Origin: PALSA-911 sp963743035
Lineage (GTDB): Bacteria; Pseudomonadota; Alphaproteobacteria; Acetobacterales; Acetobacteraceae
NCBI GenBank assembly: GCA_963743035.1
Contig: CAVUOB010000015.1
Span: 182,088-246,087 of the forward strand
Length of the DNA: 64,000 nucleotides
Direction: 5' to 3'
Position 1 is the first letter of the stretch; the number at the start of each line of letters is the position of its first letter. The notes beneath the pieces are model-generated. The model saw nothing but the letters and a program-made list of their open reading frames with translations. It was not told the DNA's origin and did not search any database. The position numbers and the translations under genes were made by a program. Shown in pieces: positions 10,148 to 22,451 of this stretch.

Positions 10148-11347
10148 ATGTCGAACCCAAACGGATTGGCCCAAAATGGATTAGTCCTATATGCGAGCGT
10201 GGGCCCGGAGCTGACGCAGTACGACGTGGACGTCGAAGCCGCCACGCTGACCCGGCGCGGCACCATCTGCCTGCCGGCGAACGTGCAGTATGTCTGGCCG
10301 CATGCCTCGGGGCGCTTCCTGTATGCCGCCACCAGCAACGGCGCCTCCGGCATGGGCGCCGGCGGCGACCGGCACCATGTCAGCGCGCTCCGCATCGATC
10401 CCGCCACCGGCTCGCTGGCCTGCCACGGGGCGCCGATCCCGCTGCCCTCGCGGCCCATCCACATGGCGACCGACATCCCGTCCGAGCATGTGCTGGTCGC
10501 CTTCAACAACCCGGGCGCGCTCCGGGTCTACCGCATCCGGCCGGACGCCACCCTGGGCGCGGAGGTGGCGCAGCCCGGACCGATCGATCCCGGCATCTTT
10601 CCCCATCAGGTGCGCGCGACGCCGGACAACCGCCAGGTCATCCTGGTATCGCGCGGCCACGACGCCGCCGGCGACCGGGCGGAGGAGCCGGGCTCGCTGC
10701 ATCTGTTCGACTTCCATGCCGGCGAACTGACCCGCAAGCATACCGTCGCGCCCGGCGGCGGCTACGGCTTCGGCCCGCGCCATCTGGATTTCCACCCCTC
10801 GCAACCCTGGGTCTACGTGTCGCTGGAACGCCAGAACCGGCTGGACATGTTCGAGCGGATCGACGGCAGAGTGTCGGCGGAGGCGAAATTCCGCCGCGGC
10901 ACGCTGGCCGATCCGGAGAACCGCCCGGGCCGCCAGGTGGTCGGCACGGTGCACGTCCATCCCAACGGGCGCACCGTCTATGTCGCCAACCGCGCCAGCG
11001 ACACGGTGGAGGCCGGCGGCCAGCGTGTGTTCGCCGGCGGGGAGAACTCGCTCGCGGTCTTTGCCATCGATGCCGCCAGCGGCGAGCCGACGCTGATCCA
11101 GCATGCCGACACGCACGGCATCCATCCGCGCACCTTCCATATCGACCCGGATGGCCGGCTGCTGGTGGTGGCGCATATCCTGGGGCTGAAGATCCGCGAC
11201 GGAGAGGCGGTCCGCGACCTGCCCGCGCGCCTGTCCCTGTTCCGCATCCGGCCGGACGGCCGGCTGGACTTCGCCCGCGCCTACGACATCGATGTCGGCG
11301 ACAACATGATGTGGTGGATGGGCATGGTGCGGCTGCCGGCGCCGTAG
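10148..11347 (+). CDS. Lactonase/6-phosphogluconolactonase-like beta-propeller protein
   Basis: Protein of 399 residues with repeated beta-propeller blades of the YbhE/lactonase type: LVLYASVGPELTQYDVD, PHASGRFLYAATSN, HVHPNGRTVYVANRASD and FHIDPDGRLLVVAH. Members hydrolyse sugar lactones or are uncharacterised propellers. No signal peptide is evident, so it should be cytoplasmic. The preceding transporter and dehydrogenase fit a short route: import, oxidation to a lactone, lactone opening. That route is inference. Its ribosome-binding site lies in the four-copy 14-bp repeat just upstream. Confidence 0.78.
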   Translation: MSNPNGLAQNGLVLYASVGPELTQYDVDVEAATLTRRGTICLPANVQYVWPHASGRFLYAATSNGASGMGAGGDRHHVSALRIDPATGSLACHGAPIPLPSRPIHMATDIPSEHVLVAFNNPGALRVYRIRPDATLGAEVAQPGPIDPGIFPHQVRATPDNRQVILVSRGHDAAGDRAEEPGSLHLFDFHAGELTRKHTVAPGGGYGFGPRHLDFHPSQPWVYVSLERQNRLDMFERIDGRVSAEAKFRRGTLADPENRPGRQVVGTVHVHPNGRTVYVANRASDTVEAGGQRVFAGGENSLAVFAIDAASGEPTLIQHADTHGIHPRTFHIDPDGRLLVVAHILGLKIRDGEAVRDLPARLSLFRIRPDGRLDFARAYDIDVGDNMMWWMGMVRLPAP

Positions 11348-11356
11348 CCCGAAGGA

Positions 11357-12799
11357 CTACAGATAGGGCAGCAGCAGGCGCGATCCGGCATCGCGCAGCC
11401 GGATGGGCAGGTTGCGGCGGAACAGCTCTTCGGTGGTCAGGGCGTCGCCTCGCCGGTCCAGCATCACCGTCTGTAGCAGCTGCGCCAGATCGGTGCTGTA
11501 GACTTCCATGTTCAGCTCGAAATTCAACCGGAAGCTGCGCACGTCCCAGTTGGTGCTGCCGATCAGGGCCCAGGTTCCGTCCACCACCATCAGCTTGGAG
11601 TGATCGAACGGCGGCGGGTTCTTCCAGACGCGGCAGCCCGCGCGCAGCAGCGGCCCGATATTGGCCCGCGTGGCGTAATCCACCAGCCGGTGATTGCTCT
11701 CGGCCGGAATGATCACGTCCACCGCTACGCCGCGCAGCGCGGCCAGGCTGAGCGCGCTGACCAGCCGGTCGTCGGGCAGGAAATACGGGGTCATGATGGT
11801 CACCGAGCGCTGCGCGCAGGTGATCGCCATGGCCGCGATGAACTCGATCTTCTCGACATCCTGGTCCGGCCCGGCCGTCACCACCCGCGCGGTCTGCGGC
11901 CCGGTGCCGGCCAGCGCCGGAAACCAGGCCTCGCCGGTCAGGGTCTCGCCGGTGGCCAGCAGCCAGTCATTGGCGAAGGCCTCGGCCAGTTGCCCGACGA
12001 CCGGCCCGCCGACCGCGAAATGGTAGTCCAGCACGAGCTCGCGCGGCTTCATGGCGCTGACGTTTTCCGCCGCGATGTTCAGCCCGCCGGTGAAGGCCGT
12101 GGTGCCGTCGGTGACCAGGATTTTCTTGTGCGTGCGCAGGTTGATGAACGGCATTCGCCAGGGCATCAGCGAGTGCATGAAACGCGCCGCCGGCACGCCG
12201 TCGCGGCGCAGCCGTCGATAGGCCCGGGAGGTGAAGTAGCCGCCGCCGATGCCGTCGATCAGCACCCGGACCTCGACCTTGCGGGCATGCGCGCGCGCCA
12301 GCGCGTCGAGGAACGGGCCGCCGGCGGCATCGTCGCGCAGGATGTAGCTGGACAGCGCGATGCTGGACCGCGCCGCCTCGATCGCCGCCAGCATGCGCGG
12401 ATAGGCCTCGTCGCCGTTGCGCAGCGGCGTCACGCTGTTGCCGCCCAGGGCCGGCCGGCGGGTGATCGCCGCCGCGGCGCGGTCTAGCGCCGCCAAATGA
12501 TCGTCGCGCTCGCTGTCGCCCGACCCCGCGCGCGGACCGTTCGCATCGGGCAGGGTCTCGCGCAGTTCCAGCGCCCGCCGGCGCACCCGGTTGATGCCGA
12601 GCACGTAATACAGCGCGCCGCCCAGGAACGGCGACAGCCAGGCCAGGCCGATCCAGCCGGTGGCGGAGCCGACATCGCGCTTGTGCAGCAGGACATGAAC
12701 GCTGACCCGGCTGGCCACGAGGATATGCAGCAGCATGACCATGGCTGCCCGCTCGTCCCACAGCATCGTGGCGAGCCAGTCGGACTCGGTTATGGGCAA
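11357..12799 (-). CDS. Cardiolipin synthase, phospholipase D type
   Basis: Membrane-bound phospholipase D superfamily enzyme of 480 residues that joins phosphatidylglycerol molecules into cardiolipin. Two N-terminal hydrophobic segments precede the catalytic part. Both HKD motifs are present: HKKILVTDGTTAFTGGLN and HSKLMVVDGTWALIGSTNWD. The TTG start at 12799 is preferred because a strong GGGAGGT lies seven bases upstream; the next ATG (12766) has none. It follows an endonuclease/exonuclease/phosphatase family gene on the same strand, a pairing often seen with this enzyme. The 119-bp gap between them has no gene. Confidence 0.88.
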   Translation of the reverse strand: MPITESDWLATMLWDERAAMVMLLHILVASRVSVHVLLHKRDVGSATGWIGLAWLSPFLGGALYYVLGINRVRRRALELRETLPDANGPRAGSGDSERDDHLAALDRAAAAITRRPALGGNSVTPLRNGDEAYPRMLAAIEAARSSIALSSYILRDDAAGGPFLDALARAHARKVEVRVLIDGIGGGYFTSRAYRRLRRDGVPAARFMHSLMPWRMPFINLRTHKKILVTDGTTAFTGGLNIAAENVSAMKPRELVLDYHFAVGGPVVGQLAEAFANDWLLATGETLTGEAWFPALAGTGPQTARVVTAGPDQDVEKIEFIAAMAITCAQRSVTIMTPYFLPDDRLVSALSLAALRGVAVDVIIPAESNHRLVDYATRANIGPLLRAGCRVWKNPPPFDHSKLMVVDGTWALIGSTNWDVRSFRLNFELNMEVYSTDLAQLLQTVMLDRRGDALTTEELFRRNLPIRLRDAGSRLLLPYL

Positions 12800-12918
12800 T
12801 GCGGCGACCTCCCGTCGTCGGTCCTAAGGCGATTTTTTGGTGGTTTTTGGGTCGCGCCGCGATTCCCGGCTTGCGGGTATCCCGCTACCCGGCGGCCCCG
12901 CGGCGCCCCGGCCGGCTG

Positions 12919-13539
12919 TCAGGCCGCCTCCGCCCCGCGCGCGATCGCGACCTCGAGGGAGACGACGATGGGATGATGGTCGGACATCTCGCGCGGCAGG
13001 ATGCCGGCCCGGTTGCAATGCAGGCCGCGCACCAGGCAGCGGTCCAGCCGCAGCGGCACGATATCCGCCGCGATATGGGTCGGGCGGCGCGGCCCAACAT
13101 CGTGAAAGCCCGCCACCAGGGTCGGGCCGACGAGGTTGTAGTCGCCCAGCACCGCCGCGCGCGGCGGCAAGGCCTGGGCGATGCGGTTCAGCTGCCGGCG
13201 GTTCAGCACCTGGCCATGCGAGAGATGCACATTGGCGACGCTGAAGGCGCCGAGGTCCAGGATCTGCGCCACCCGCTGCACCAGCGCACCCGATTGCAGC
13301 TTCAGAATGACCGGTGCGGCATGGAAGCCGTTCGGCTGCCACATCGCCAGGCCATGAATCCGGCCCGGCAGCGGGCAGCGCGCGTAATGCCCGCCAAGGA
13401 TCGCCGGCAGCTGGTCCATTTCCCGGGTGGCTTCCTGCATCAGCAGCAGGTCCGGCCGCTCCCGGCGCACCAGGCTCGCCACATCCTGCACGGAGGCTCC
13501 CGTGAGTCGTAGCAGGTTCCAGCTGATGATCTTGGTCAT
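12919..13539 (-). CDS. Endonuclease/exonuclease/phosphatase (EEP) family protein
   Basis: Protein of 206 residues of the metal-dependent EEP superfamily. It opens with ISWNLLRLTG, has the metal-binding glutamate in LLMQEATREM near residue 36, ANVHLSHGQ and GDYNLVGP in the centre, and the catalytic SDHHPIVV near the C-terminus. The full catalytic set appears present. It is transcribed toward the cardiolipin synthase gene, so a role in phospholipid or phosphodiester turnover is possible. A nuclease role cannot be excluded. Confidence 0.82.
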   Translation of the reverse strand: MTKIISWNLLRLTGASVQDVASLVRRERPDLLLMQEATREMDQLPAILGGHYARCPLPGRIHGLAMWQPNGFHAAPVILKLQSGALVQRVAQILDLGAFSVANVHLSHGQVLNRRQLNRIAQALPPRAAVLGDYNLVGPTLVAGFHDVGPRRPTHIAADIVPLRLDRCLVRGLHCNRAGILPREMSDHHPIVVSLEVAIARGAEAA

Positions 13540-13661
13540 GAATGCGCTTCTTACCGCTGAGATGTTGAGGAAGCCAGAACGTCCCGCATATCTTCCAACG
13601 TCCTTATGACACTTATTTGACTGATTCCGCGCAGGATTGCAGCAAAGACCTGCCCCGACCA

Positions 13662-13693
13662 GCCATGCAAGAATGCTGCCATGCAGGAATGTC
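13662..13693. repeat. 16-bp tandem duplication
   Basis: Adjacent copies GCCATGCAAGAATGCT (13662-13677) and GCCATGCAGGAATGTC (13678-13693) lie in the 230-bp space between cbpM and the EEP gene. Thirteen of sixteen positions match. The rest of this space holds no gene that I can support. Confidence 0.65.
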
Positions 13694-13715
13694 CGCCAAG
13701 CGCGCTTCCGGGTCG

Positions 13716-13751
13716 CCCGGAGCCGCGCCCGGAGCCGCGCCCGGAGCCGCG
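13716..13751. repeat. 12-bp tandem repeat, three exact copies, just past the cbpM stop
   Basis: CCCGGAGCCGCG occurs three times without change at 13716-13727, 13728-13739 and 13740-13751. The array begins 18 bases beyond the stop codon of cbpM, which is read on the minus strand. Confidence 0.85.
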
Positions 13752-13769
13752 CCGGCAGCCGCCCGCAGC

Positions 13770-14108
13770 CTACTCGGTCTCGATGATCACCTGGCGCAGG
13801 CGATCCTGCAGCTTCTGCCTCGCCTCCGCCGGCACGGCTTCGTCGATCGCGGCCTTCAGCCGGCGCATGGTGCGGCGGGCGTCGTGCAACTGGTCCAGCA
13901 GCGACAGAACGATCGGCACCGCTTCCTCGTCCACATGCATTTCCTGGTGCAGCGTGACGATCAGCCGCACGCGCGCGACGTCGATGTCCTCGAAGCGATA
14001 GCGCCCCGATTCCCCCAGCGGGCGCACCCAGTCATTGGCGATCCAGCGCTGCAGCGCGTCCATCTGCAGGCCGGCGACCTGCCGGCGCAATTCGTCGAGC
14101 GTGATCAT
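13770..14108 (-). CDS. cbpM: Chaperone modulator CbpM, MerR-like
   Basis: Small protein of 112 residues. Its N-terminal half is a degenerate MerR-type winged helix (QMDALQRWIANDWVRPL, then RYRFEDIDVARVRLI), followed by a helical tail. This is the layout of CbpM, which binds and inhibits the DnaJ-like co-chaperone CbpA. Its start overlaps the end of the cbpA gene by four bases (ATGA), and the adjacency itself supports the call. Confidence 0.85.
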   Translation of the reverse strand: MITLDELRRQVAGLQMDALQRWIANDWVRPLGESGRYRFEDIDVARVRLIVTLHQEMHVDEEAVPIVLSLLDQLHDARRTMRRLKAAIDEAVPAEARQKLQDRLRQVIIETE

Positions 14109-15072
14109 GCGGCCTCCATCAGCTCGCGGCGCGGATCGAAGCCGGGGCGCGGCTCGCGCTCGCGCAGGAAGGTTGCCAGCGCCTCATCGGCGGGATCGAG
14201 CACGATCTTCAGCGTCACGTACTGATCGCCCGCCGGGCGGTTGCCGCGCGCGGGTATGCCGCGGCCGCGCAGGCGCAGCCGGGTTCCGGTGCTGGATTGC
14301 GGCGGCACGGTCATGTTCACCGGCCCGGTCGGCGTGGGCACGCTGATCTTGCCGCCCAGCACCGCCTCGGCCACGCTGACCGGCACCTCGATCAGGATGT
14401 CGTTGCCGCTGCGGGTATAGAGCGGGTGCGGCTGGATATGGATCTCGATCAGCGCGTCGCCGGCCGGCCGCCGCCGATGCCCGGCCCGCCCTGGCCTTTC
14501 AGCCGGAGAATCTGCCCGTCCTCGATCCCGGCCGGGATCCGCACGTCCATGCTCTTGCCTTCCGGCAGGCTCAGGCGGCTGGTGGTGCCGCGCACGGCAT
14601 CCAGGAACGGCACGTCCAGGGAATAGACCCGGTCGCGCCCGCGCATGCGCAGTCCCGGCCCGCCGCCGCCTTCCTGGTGGAACTCCCCCTGCTGGAACCC
14701 GCCGCGCCCGAACAGATCGCCGAAGATGTCGGAGAATTCCTCCGCGCTGTAGCTCTCGCCGCCCGGGGCGGAGCCGCCCTGGTAGCGGTATTTCTGCCCG
14801 CGCGGACCCTCCGCGTGATAGCTGTAGGATGGGCCCTGCGGCCGTTCCTGGCCGGTCTCGTCGATCTCGCCGTTGTCGTAACGGGCGCGCTTGGTGGCGT
14901 CGGAGAGGATGTCATAGGCCGAGGCGATGGCCTTGAACCGTTCCTCCGCGGGCTTGTTGCCGGGATTGAGGTCGGGATGGTTCTTCTTGGCCAGCTTGCG
15001 ATAGGCTGAGCGGATCTGCTCGGCGGTGGCGTCCTTGGCCACGCCGAGGGTCTCGTAGGGGTCTACCGGCAT
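14105..15072 (-). CDS. cbpA: DnaJ-class co-chaperone CbpA (one-base frameshift)
   Basis: DnaJ-like co-chaperone and DNA-binding protein of about 322 residues. The J domain PYETLGVAKDATAEQIRSAYRKLAKKNHPDLNPG carries the HPD motif, a Gly/Phe-rich linker follows (DLFGRGGFQQGE), then the C-terminal substrate-binding domains with no zinc finger, as in CbpA. The frame breaks near 14462-14470 in a run of G/C: the C-terminal part (ALIEIHIQPHPLYTRSG onward) continues in another phase. Restoring one missing base, probably a C of CCC in the minus-strand GGCGGCGGCC region, gives a full family-length protein. Start ATG at 15072 with GGAG upstream. Confidence 0.86.
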
Positions 15073-15298
15073 AAGGACGGTCTCCGCGCCACGACGGGCG
15101 CCGCTGAACAGGCAGAATGATTGCCGGGAAGGGCGGAAGCGGAAAAGCGCATTGCTGTTAGGGTAGTCACTGCAGGGCGGTTTCTCAACCCGTGGCGGCC
15201 GTCTCCTGGGCTGACCGGCCCGCGGCGGGGCTTCCCATCGGCGATGCGGTCGGCTCAACTTGCCGCCACCGTTCGCGGACCTGCCCGGGAGTATGTGC

Positions 15299-16180
15299 AT
15301 GCAGCGTCTCTTTCCCGCCTTCGTCGCCCCCGCCTTCATAGCCGTCATCTTGTTGCTTCTGTCGCCGTCGCCGGGACGGGCGGCTTCGCGGGCGGAACGC
15401 CATGTCGAAATGGTCCGTTCCGACGGCGTGGCCCTGGAGACGATCGTCGAGGGCGCCGGCCCGGCGATCGTCATGCTGCCGTCTCTGGGGCGGGACGGCG
15501 AAGAGGATTTCGACGCCGTGGCGGCGCGTTTCGCCGGGGCCGGCTATCGCGTGCTGCGCCCGCAGCCGCGCGGCATCGGCGCCTCCACCGGGCCGATGGA
15601 GGGCGTCAGCCTGCACGACCTCGCGCGCGACGTGGCGATGGTCATCACAGAGCTCGGCGATGGCCGCGCCGTCATCGTCGGCCACGCCTTCGGCCATTTC
15701 GTCGCGCGCATGACGGCGGTGGATCATCCGAAGCTGGTGCGCGGCGTCGTCCTCGCCGCCGCCGCGGCGCATAGCTGGCCGCCGGACATCGCCGCCGCTC
15801 CGGCCAGGGCCGGCAATCTCGGCCTGCCCGATGCCGAGCGGCTGGCCGCGCTGCGCCTGGCATTCTTCGCGCCCGGCAACGACCCGACGCCGTGGCTGAA
15901 GGGCTGGTATCCGCGCACCCTGAAGATGGAGGCCGACAGCGGCGAGAAGCAGGGCGTGAAGCAGGCGGATTGGTGGTCGGCGGGCAGCGTCCCGCTGCTG
16001 GAGCTGATCCCGGATTCCGACCCGTTCAAGCCGAAGGACAAGTGGAACGAGCTGCGCAATGAGCTCGGCGACCGGGTCAGCGTGGCGGTCATTCCGCACG
16101 CCAGCCACGCCTTGTTCGCCGAGCAGCCGCAGGCGGTCGCCGATGCGGTGATCGCCTGGCTGCGCCAGCTGCCGCCCTGA
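15299..16180 (+). CDS. Alpha/beta hydrolase-fold protein with Ala at the nucleophile position
   Basis: Secreted or periplasmic protein of about 293 residues with an N-terminal hydrophobic signal (FVAPAFIAVILLLLSPSPGRAA). It has an alpha/beta hydrolase fold: LPSLGRDGEEDFDAVAARFAGAGYRVLRPQPRG, then the nucleophile elbow, a lid region and the final HASHALFAEQP with the catalytic histidine. The elbow reads G-H-A-F-G (15680-15694), so the usual serine is alanine. Either the protein is non-hydrolytic or catalysis differs. It sits 24 bases ahead of a CydDC-like ABC exporter, likely in the same operon. An ATG six bases upstream (15293) is an alternative start. Confidence 0.78.
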   Translation: MQRLFPAFVAPAFIAVILLLLSPSPGRAASRAERHVEMVRSDGVALETIVEGAGPAIVMLPSLGRDGEEDFDAVAARFAGAGYRVLRPQPRGIGASTGPMEGVSLHDLARDVAMVITELGDGRAVIVGHAFGHFVARMTAVDHPKLVRGVVLAAAAAHSWPPDIAAAPARAGNLGLPDAERLAALRLAFFAPGNDPTPWLKGWYPRTLKMEADSGEKQGVKQADWWSAGSVPLLELIPDSDPFKPKDKWNELRNELGDRVSVAVIPHASHALFAEQPQAVADAVIAWLRQLPP

Positions 16181-16204
16181 ACCCGCAACACCGGAGGCCT
16201 GCGC

Positions 16205-19786
<3,582 letters not shown>

Positions 19787-19790
19787 GGCG

Positions 19791-21215
19791 TCAGCGCACG
19801 CCGCTCGGCCACAGCACGACGCGGATGGTCTGCAGCAGGATGACGATGTCGAACAGGATCGAGAAGTTCTTCACGTAGTAAAGGTCGTAGCTCAGCTTGG
19901 AGCGGGCGTCGTTGACCGAGGCGCCATAGGGGTAGTTGATCTGCGCCCATCCGGTCAGCCCGGCCTTCACCATATGGCGCTCGTTGTAGAGCGGGATCTC
20001 CTTCGCCAGTTCGGCGATGAATTCCGGCCGTTCCGGCCGCGGGCCGACAAAGGACATGTCGCCCTTCAGCACGTTGAACAATTGCGGCAGCTCGTCGATG
20101 CGCGTGCGGCGCAGGAAGGAGCCGACGCGGGTGATCCGGTCGTCCTGCGCCCGGGCCCACACCGCGCCACCCGCCTCCGCGTCCACGCGCATGGTCCGGA
20201 GCTTGAGGATCTTGAAGCGGCGGTTGTCCTTGGTCACCCGTTCCTGGCGGTAGAAGACCGGCCCAGGCCCCTCCCAGCGGATGGCGATCATCGCCGCCAG
20301 CAGGAACGGGGAGGCCGGCAGCAGCACCGCCGCCGCCGCCGTCAGGTCGAACAACCGCTTCAGGAAGCGGTCCAGCACGCCGAAATAGAAGCCTTCCGAA
20401 TACAGGATCCAGCCGAGATCCATCCGCTTCAGGTCGACGCGGCGGATCTCCTTCTCGACGAAGCTCAGATACTGCACGACGGGAAAGCCGGACTTCTTGC
20501 ATTCCAGCAGCGGCATCAAATCCATGCCCCGGCGCTCGTCCGGCGCCACCACCACCTGGTCCGCGCGCACCGATTTCGCCGCCTCCAGCACGCCGATCTC
20601 GCTCGACCACAGGATCCGCACCGTCGGGTCGTTCGCCAGCCTCGGGTCGACGCAGCCGAAGGCCGGATCCTGGTGAAAGGCGACGTCGTATTGCAGGTTG
20701 CTGCCTTCGCGGCTGAGCATCCACAGCAGATCCCAGGCCCGTTGCCCCGCGCCCACCACCAGCAGATGCCGGCGCAGCACCCGCCGGCGAAGCAGCACGG
20801 AGACCACCAGGCGCGCGAGGAACGCGCAGCCGGTGAAGCAAAGCCCCGCCAGCGCGAAGGTCAGCGCCTGGCGCTGGCCGCCGAGCCGGGTGAACAGCTC
20901 GGCATTGAGCTCCGGCAGCGCCATCGTCAGCATCAGCGCGAGGGCGGCGCCCATGCCGACGACAAGCGGCACGCGCGCCAGCGAGTTGCGCGTTTCCAGA
21001 ACCGCCTCCCGGCGATACAGCCCCATCGCATAGAGCACCAGCAGGTCGGCGGCCGGATAGAGGATGCACCAGATATCCATCGGCCGCCCGCGCAGCGTGA
21101 TCGGCGCCGGCCAGCCGGCCCACAGCGCCAGCGGCCAGGCCAGCAGCACGCACACGACATCCAGTACGAACAGCGCCGCGCCGGCAGTGATCATCGATAG
21201 CTTCAGGAAGTGCAT
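19791..21215 (-). CDS. Polyprenyl-phosphate sugar-phosphate transferase (exopolysaccharide initiating enzyme)
   Basis: Membrane enzyme of 474 residues that begins exopolysaccharide assembly by moving a sugar phosphate onto undecaprenyl phosphate. Four N-terminal membrane helices are followed by a CoA-binding-like nucleotide domain (HLLVVGAGQRAWDLLWML) and the C-terminal catalytic domain with RFKILKLRTMRVDAE, DELPQLFNVLKGDMSFVGPRPE and KAGLTGWAQINYPYG. The segment DLGWILYSEGFYF is characteristic of the PEP-CTERM/EpsB-associated sugar transferase group. No other polysaccharide gene is adjacent, so it may act with a cluster elsewhere. It ends five bases after the exporter gene, convergently. Confidence 0.88.
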   Translation of the reverse strand: MHFLKLSMITAGAALFVLDVVCVLLAWPLALWAGWPAPITLRGRPMDIWCILYPAADLLVLYAMGLYRREAVLETRNSLARVPLVVGMGAALALMLTMALPELNAELFTRLGGQRQALTFALAGLCFTGCAFLARLVVSVLLRRRVLRRHLLVVGAGQRAWDLLWMLSREGSNLQYDVAFHQDPAFGCVDPRLANDPTVRILWSSEIGVLEAAKSVRADQVVVAPDERRGMDLMPLLECKKSGFPVVQYLSFVEKEIRRVDLKRMDLGWILYSEGFYFGVLDRFLKRLFDLTAAAAVLLPASPFLLAAMIAIRWEGPGPVFYRQERVTKDNRRFKILKLRTMRVDAEAGGAVWARAQDDRITRVGSFLRRTRIDELPQLFNVLKGDMSFVGPRPERPEFIAELAKEIPLYNERHMVKAGLTGWAQINYPYGASVNDARSKLSYDLYYVKNFSILFDIVILLQTIRVVLWPSGVR

Positions 21216-21251
21216 GCGCGCGCTGGCTCGGGGGTTTCGTGGGCGGAGGCG

Positions 21252-22388
21252 TCAATCATGGCCGGCTTCAAGCATATCCGTGTTGTGTTGGCCAAGCTTG
21301 GGCGAGTCGGCGCGCGGATGCGGGCGCTGGCGATCGAAGGAGATGGGCAGGCCGACGATCTTCATCCCGCTGCCGGGCAAAATGCGCATCAGATCCACGG
21401 CGGCGAGCTGCTCACTCACTGCCAGCTCGGCGATGTCGTTCACCGGCGAGCACGGCACCCCGACGGCGCCGAGCGCCGCCATCCAGTGCTCCCGCCCGGC
21501 GGTGAGAAGCACCGCCTGCATCCTTTCCACCAGCGCGTCGCGGTTGACCGCGCGCTTGCGGCCGTCCTCGAAACGCGGATCGGCGCACCATTCCGGGTGG
21601 CCGAGGGCGGCGGCGCATTTGACGAACAGCCGGTCATTACCGGCGGCGATGCAGATCGGCCGGTCCGCGGTCTCGAAGGTCTGGTACGGCACCAGCAGGT
21701 TGCTGGCGGTGCCGTGGCGCGTCGGAACCTTGCCGGTGAGGTGATAGTTGTTCAGCGGTCCGGACACCCAGTTGACCGCGGTCTCGAACAAGGACGTGTC
21801 GATGACGCAGCCCTTGCCGGTGGCGTGGCGCTGCTGCAGCGCGGCCAGCGCGCCGATCACGCACCACATGCCGGTGGCGGCGTCATTGATCGCGGGGGCG
21901 CAGAAGGTCGGCGGGTCTTCCGGGCGGCCGGTCATCGTCATCACCGCGGCATAGGCCTGCAGCAGCGGATCGAAGCCGGGTGCGAGGCGCAGCGGCCCCT
22001 GGTAGCCGAACGCCCAGATCGAGCAGTAGATCAGCCGCGGATTGACCTCCAGCATCGCCTCCGGGCCGATGCCGAAATCCTCGACGATGCCCGGGCGCAG
22101 ATTCTGGATCAGGATGTCGGCGTCCTTCGCCAGCGCCTTCAGCGTGGCGATGTCAGCCGCGTTCTTGATATCCAGCGTGACGGATTTCTTGTTGCGGTTG
22201 TTCGCATGGAACATCGCGCTGTCGCCTTCGACGAAGGGCGGGCCCCATAGCCGCGCATCGTCGCCGCCATCCGGCTTTTCCACCTTGATGACCTCCGCGC
22301 CCATGTCCGACAGGATCGCTCCCGCCAGCGGCCCGGCATAGGCCTGGCCGATTTCGATCACCTTGATGCCGGCAAGCGGTGTGGTCAT
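21252..22388 (-). CDS. Family III CoA-transferase (CaiB/BaiF)
   Basis: Cytosolic enzyme of about 378 residues that moves CoA between carboxylic acids. Family segments are visible in order: GIKVIEIGQAYAGPLAG, LSDMGAEVIKVEKPDGGDD, QNLRPGIVEDFG, and NDAATGMWCVIGALAALQQR, which contains the expected catalytic aspartate. The ATG at 22388 is chosen for the directly following family motif and AGGGGGAA six bases upstream. That ribosome site is within a perfect hairpin (22396-22420). It lies downstream of nadA-nadC in the same direction with no metabolic link apparent. Confidence 0.87.
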   Translation of the reverse strand: MTTPLAGIKVIEIGQAYAGPLAGAILSDMGAEVIKVEKPDGGDDARLWGPPFVEGDSAMFHANNRNKKSVTLDIKNAADIATLKALAKDADILIQNLRPGIVEDFGIGPEAMLEVNPRLIYCSIWAFGYQGPLRLAPGFDPLLQAYAAVMTMTGRPEDPPTFCAPAINDAATGMWCVIGALAALQQRHATGKGCVIDTSLFETAVNWVSGPLNNYHLTGKVPTRHGTASNLLVPYQTFETADRPICIAAGNDRLFVKCAAALGHPEWCADPRFEDGRKRAVNRDALVERMQAVLLTAGREHWMAALGAVGVPCSPVNDIAELAVSEQLAAVDLMRILPGSGMKIVGLPISFDRQRPHPRADSPKLGQHNTDMLEAGHD

Positions 22389-22395
22389 GCGTATT

Positions 22396-22420
22396 CCCCC
22401 TGCGTCCTGCACGCAGGGGG
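22396..22420 (-). promoter_or_regulatory. Perfect hairpin covering the Shine-Dalgarno of the CoA-transferase gene
   Basis: CCCCCTGCGT, a 5-base loop and ACGCAGGGGG form a 10-bp perfect stem. On the minus-strand transcript the 3' arm contains AGGGGG, the ribosome-binding site of the CoA-transferase gene, eight bases from its start. There is no U-run, so a simple terminator after nadC is less likely than translational control, though it could still end nadC RNA. Confidence 0.55.
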
Positions 22421-22451
22421 ATTAACGCCGTTGCAGCCGGGCTCCGCAAGC

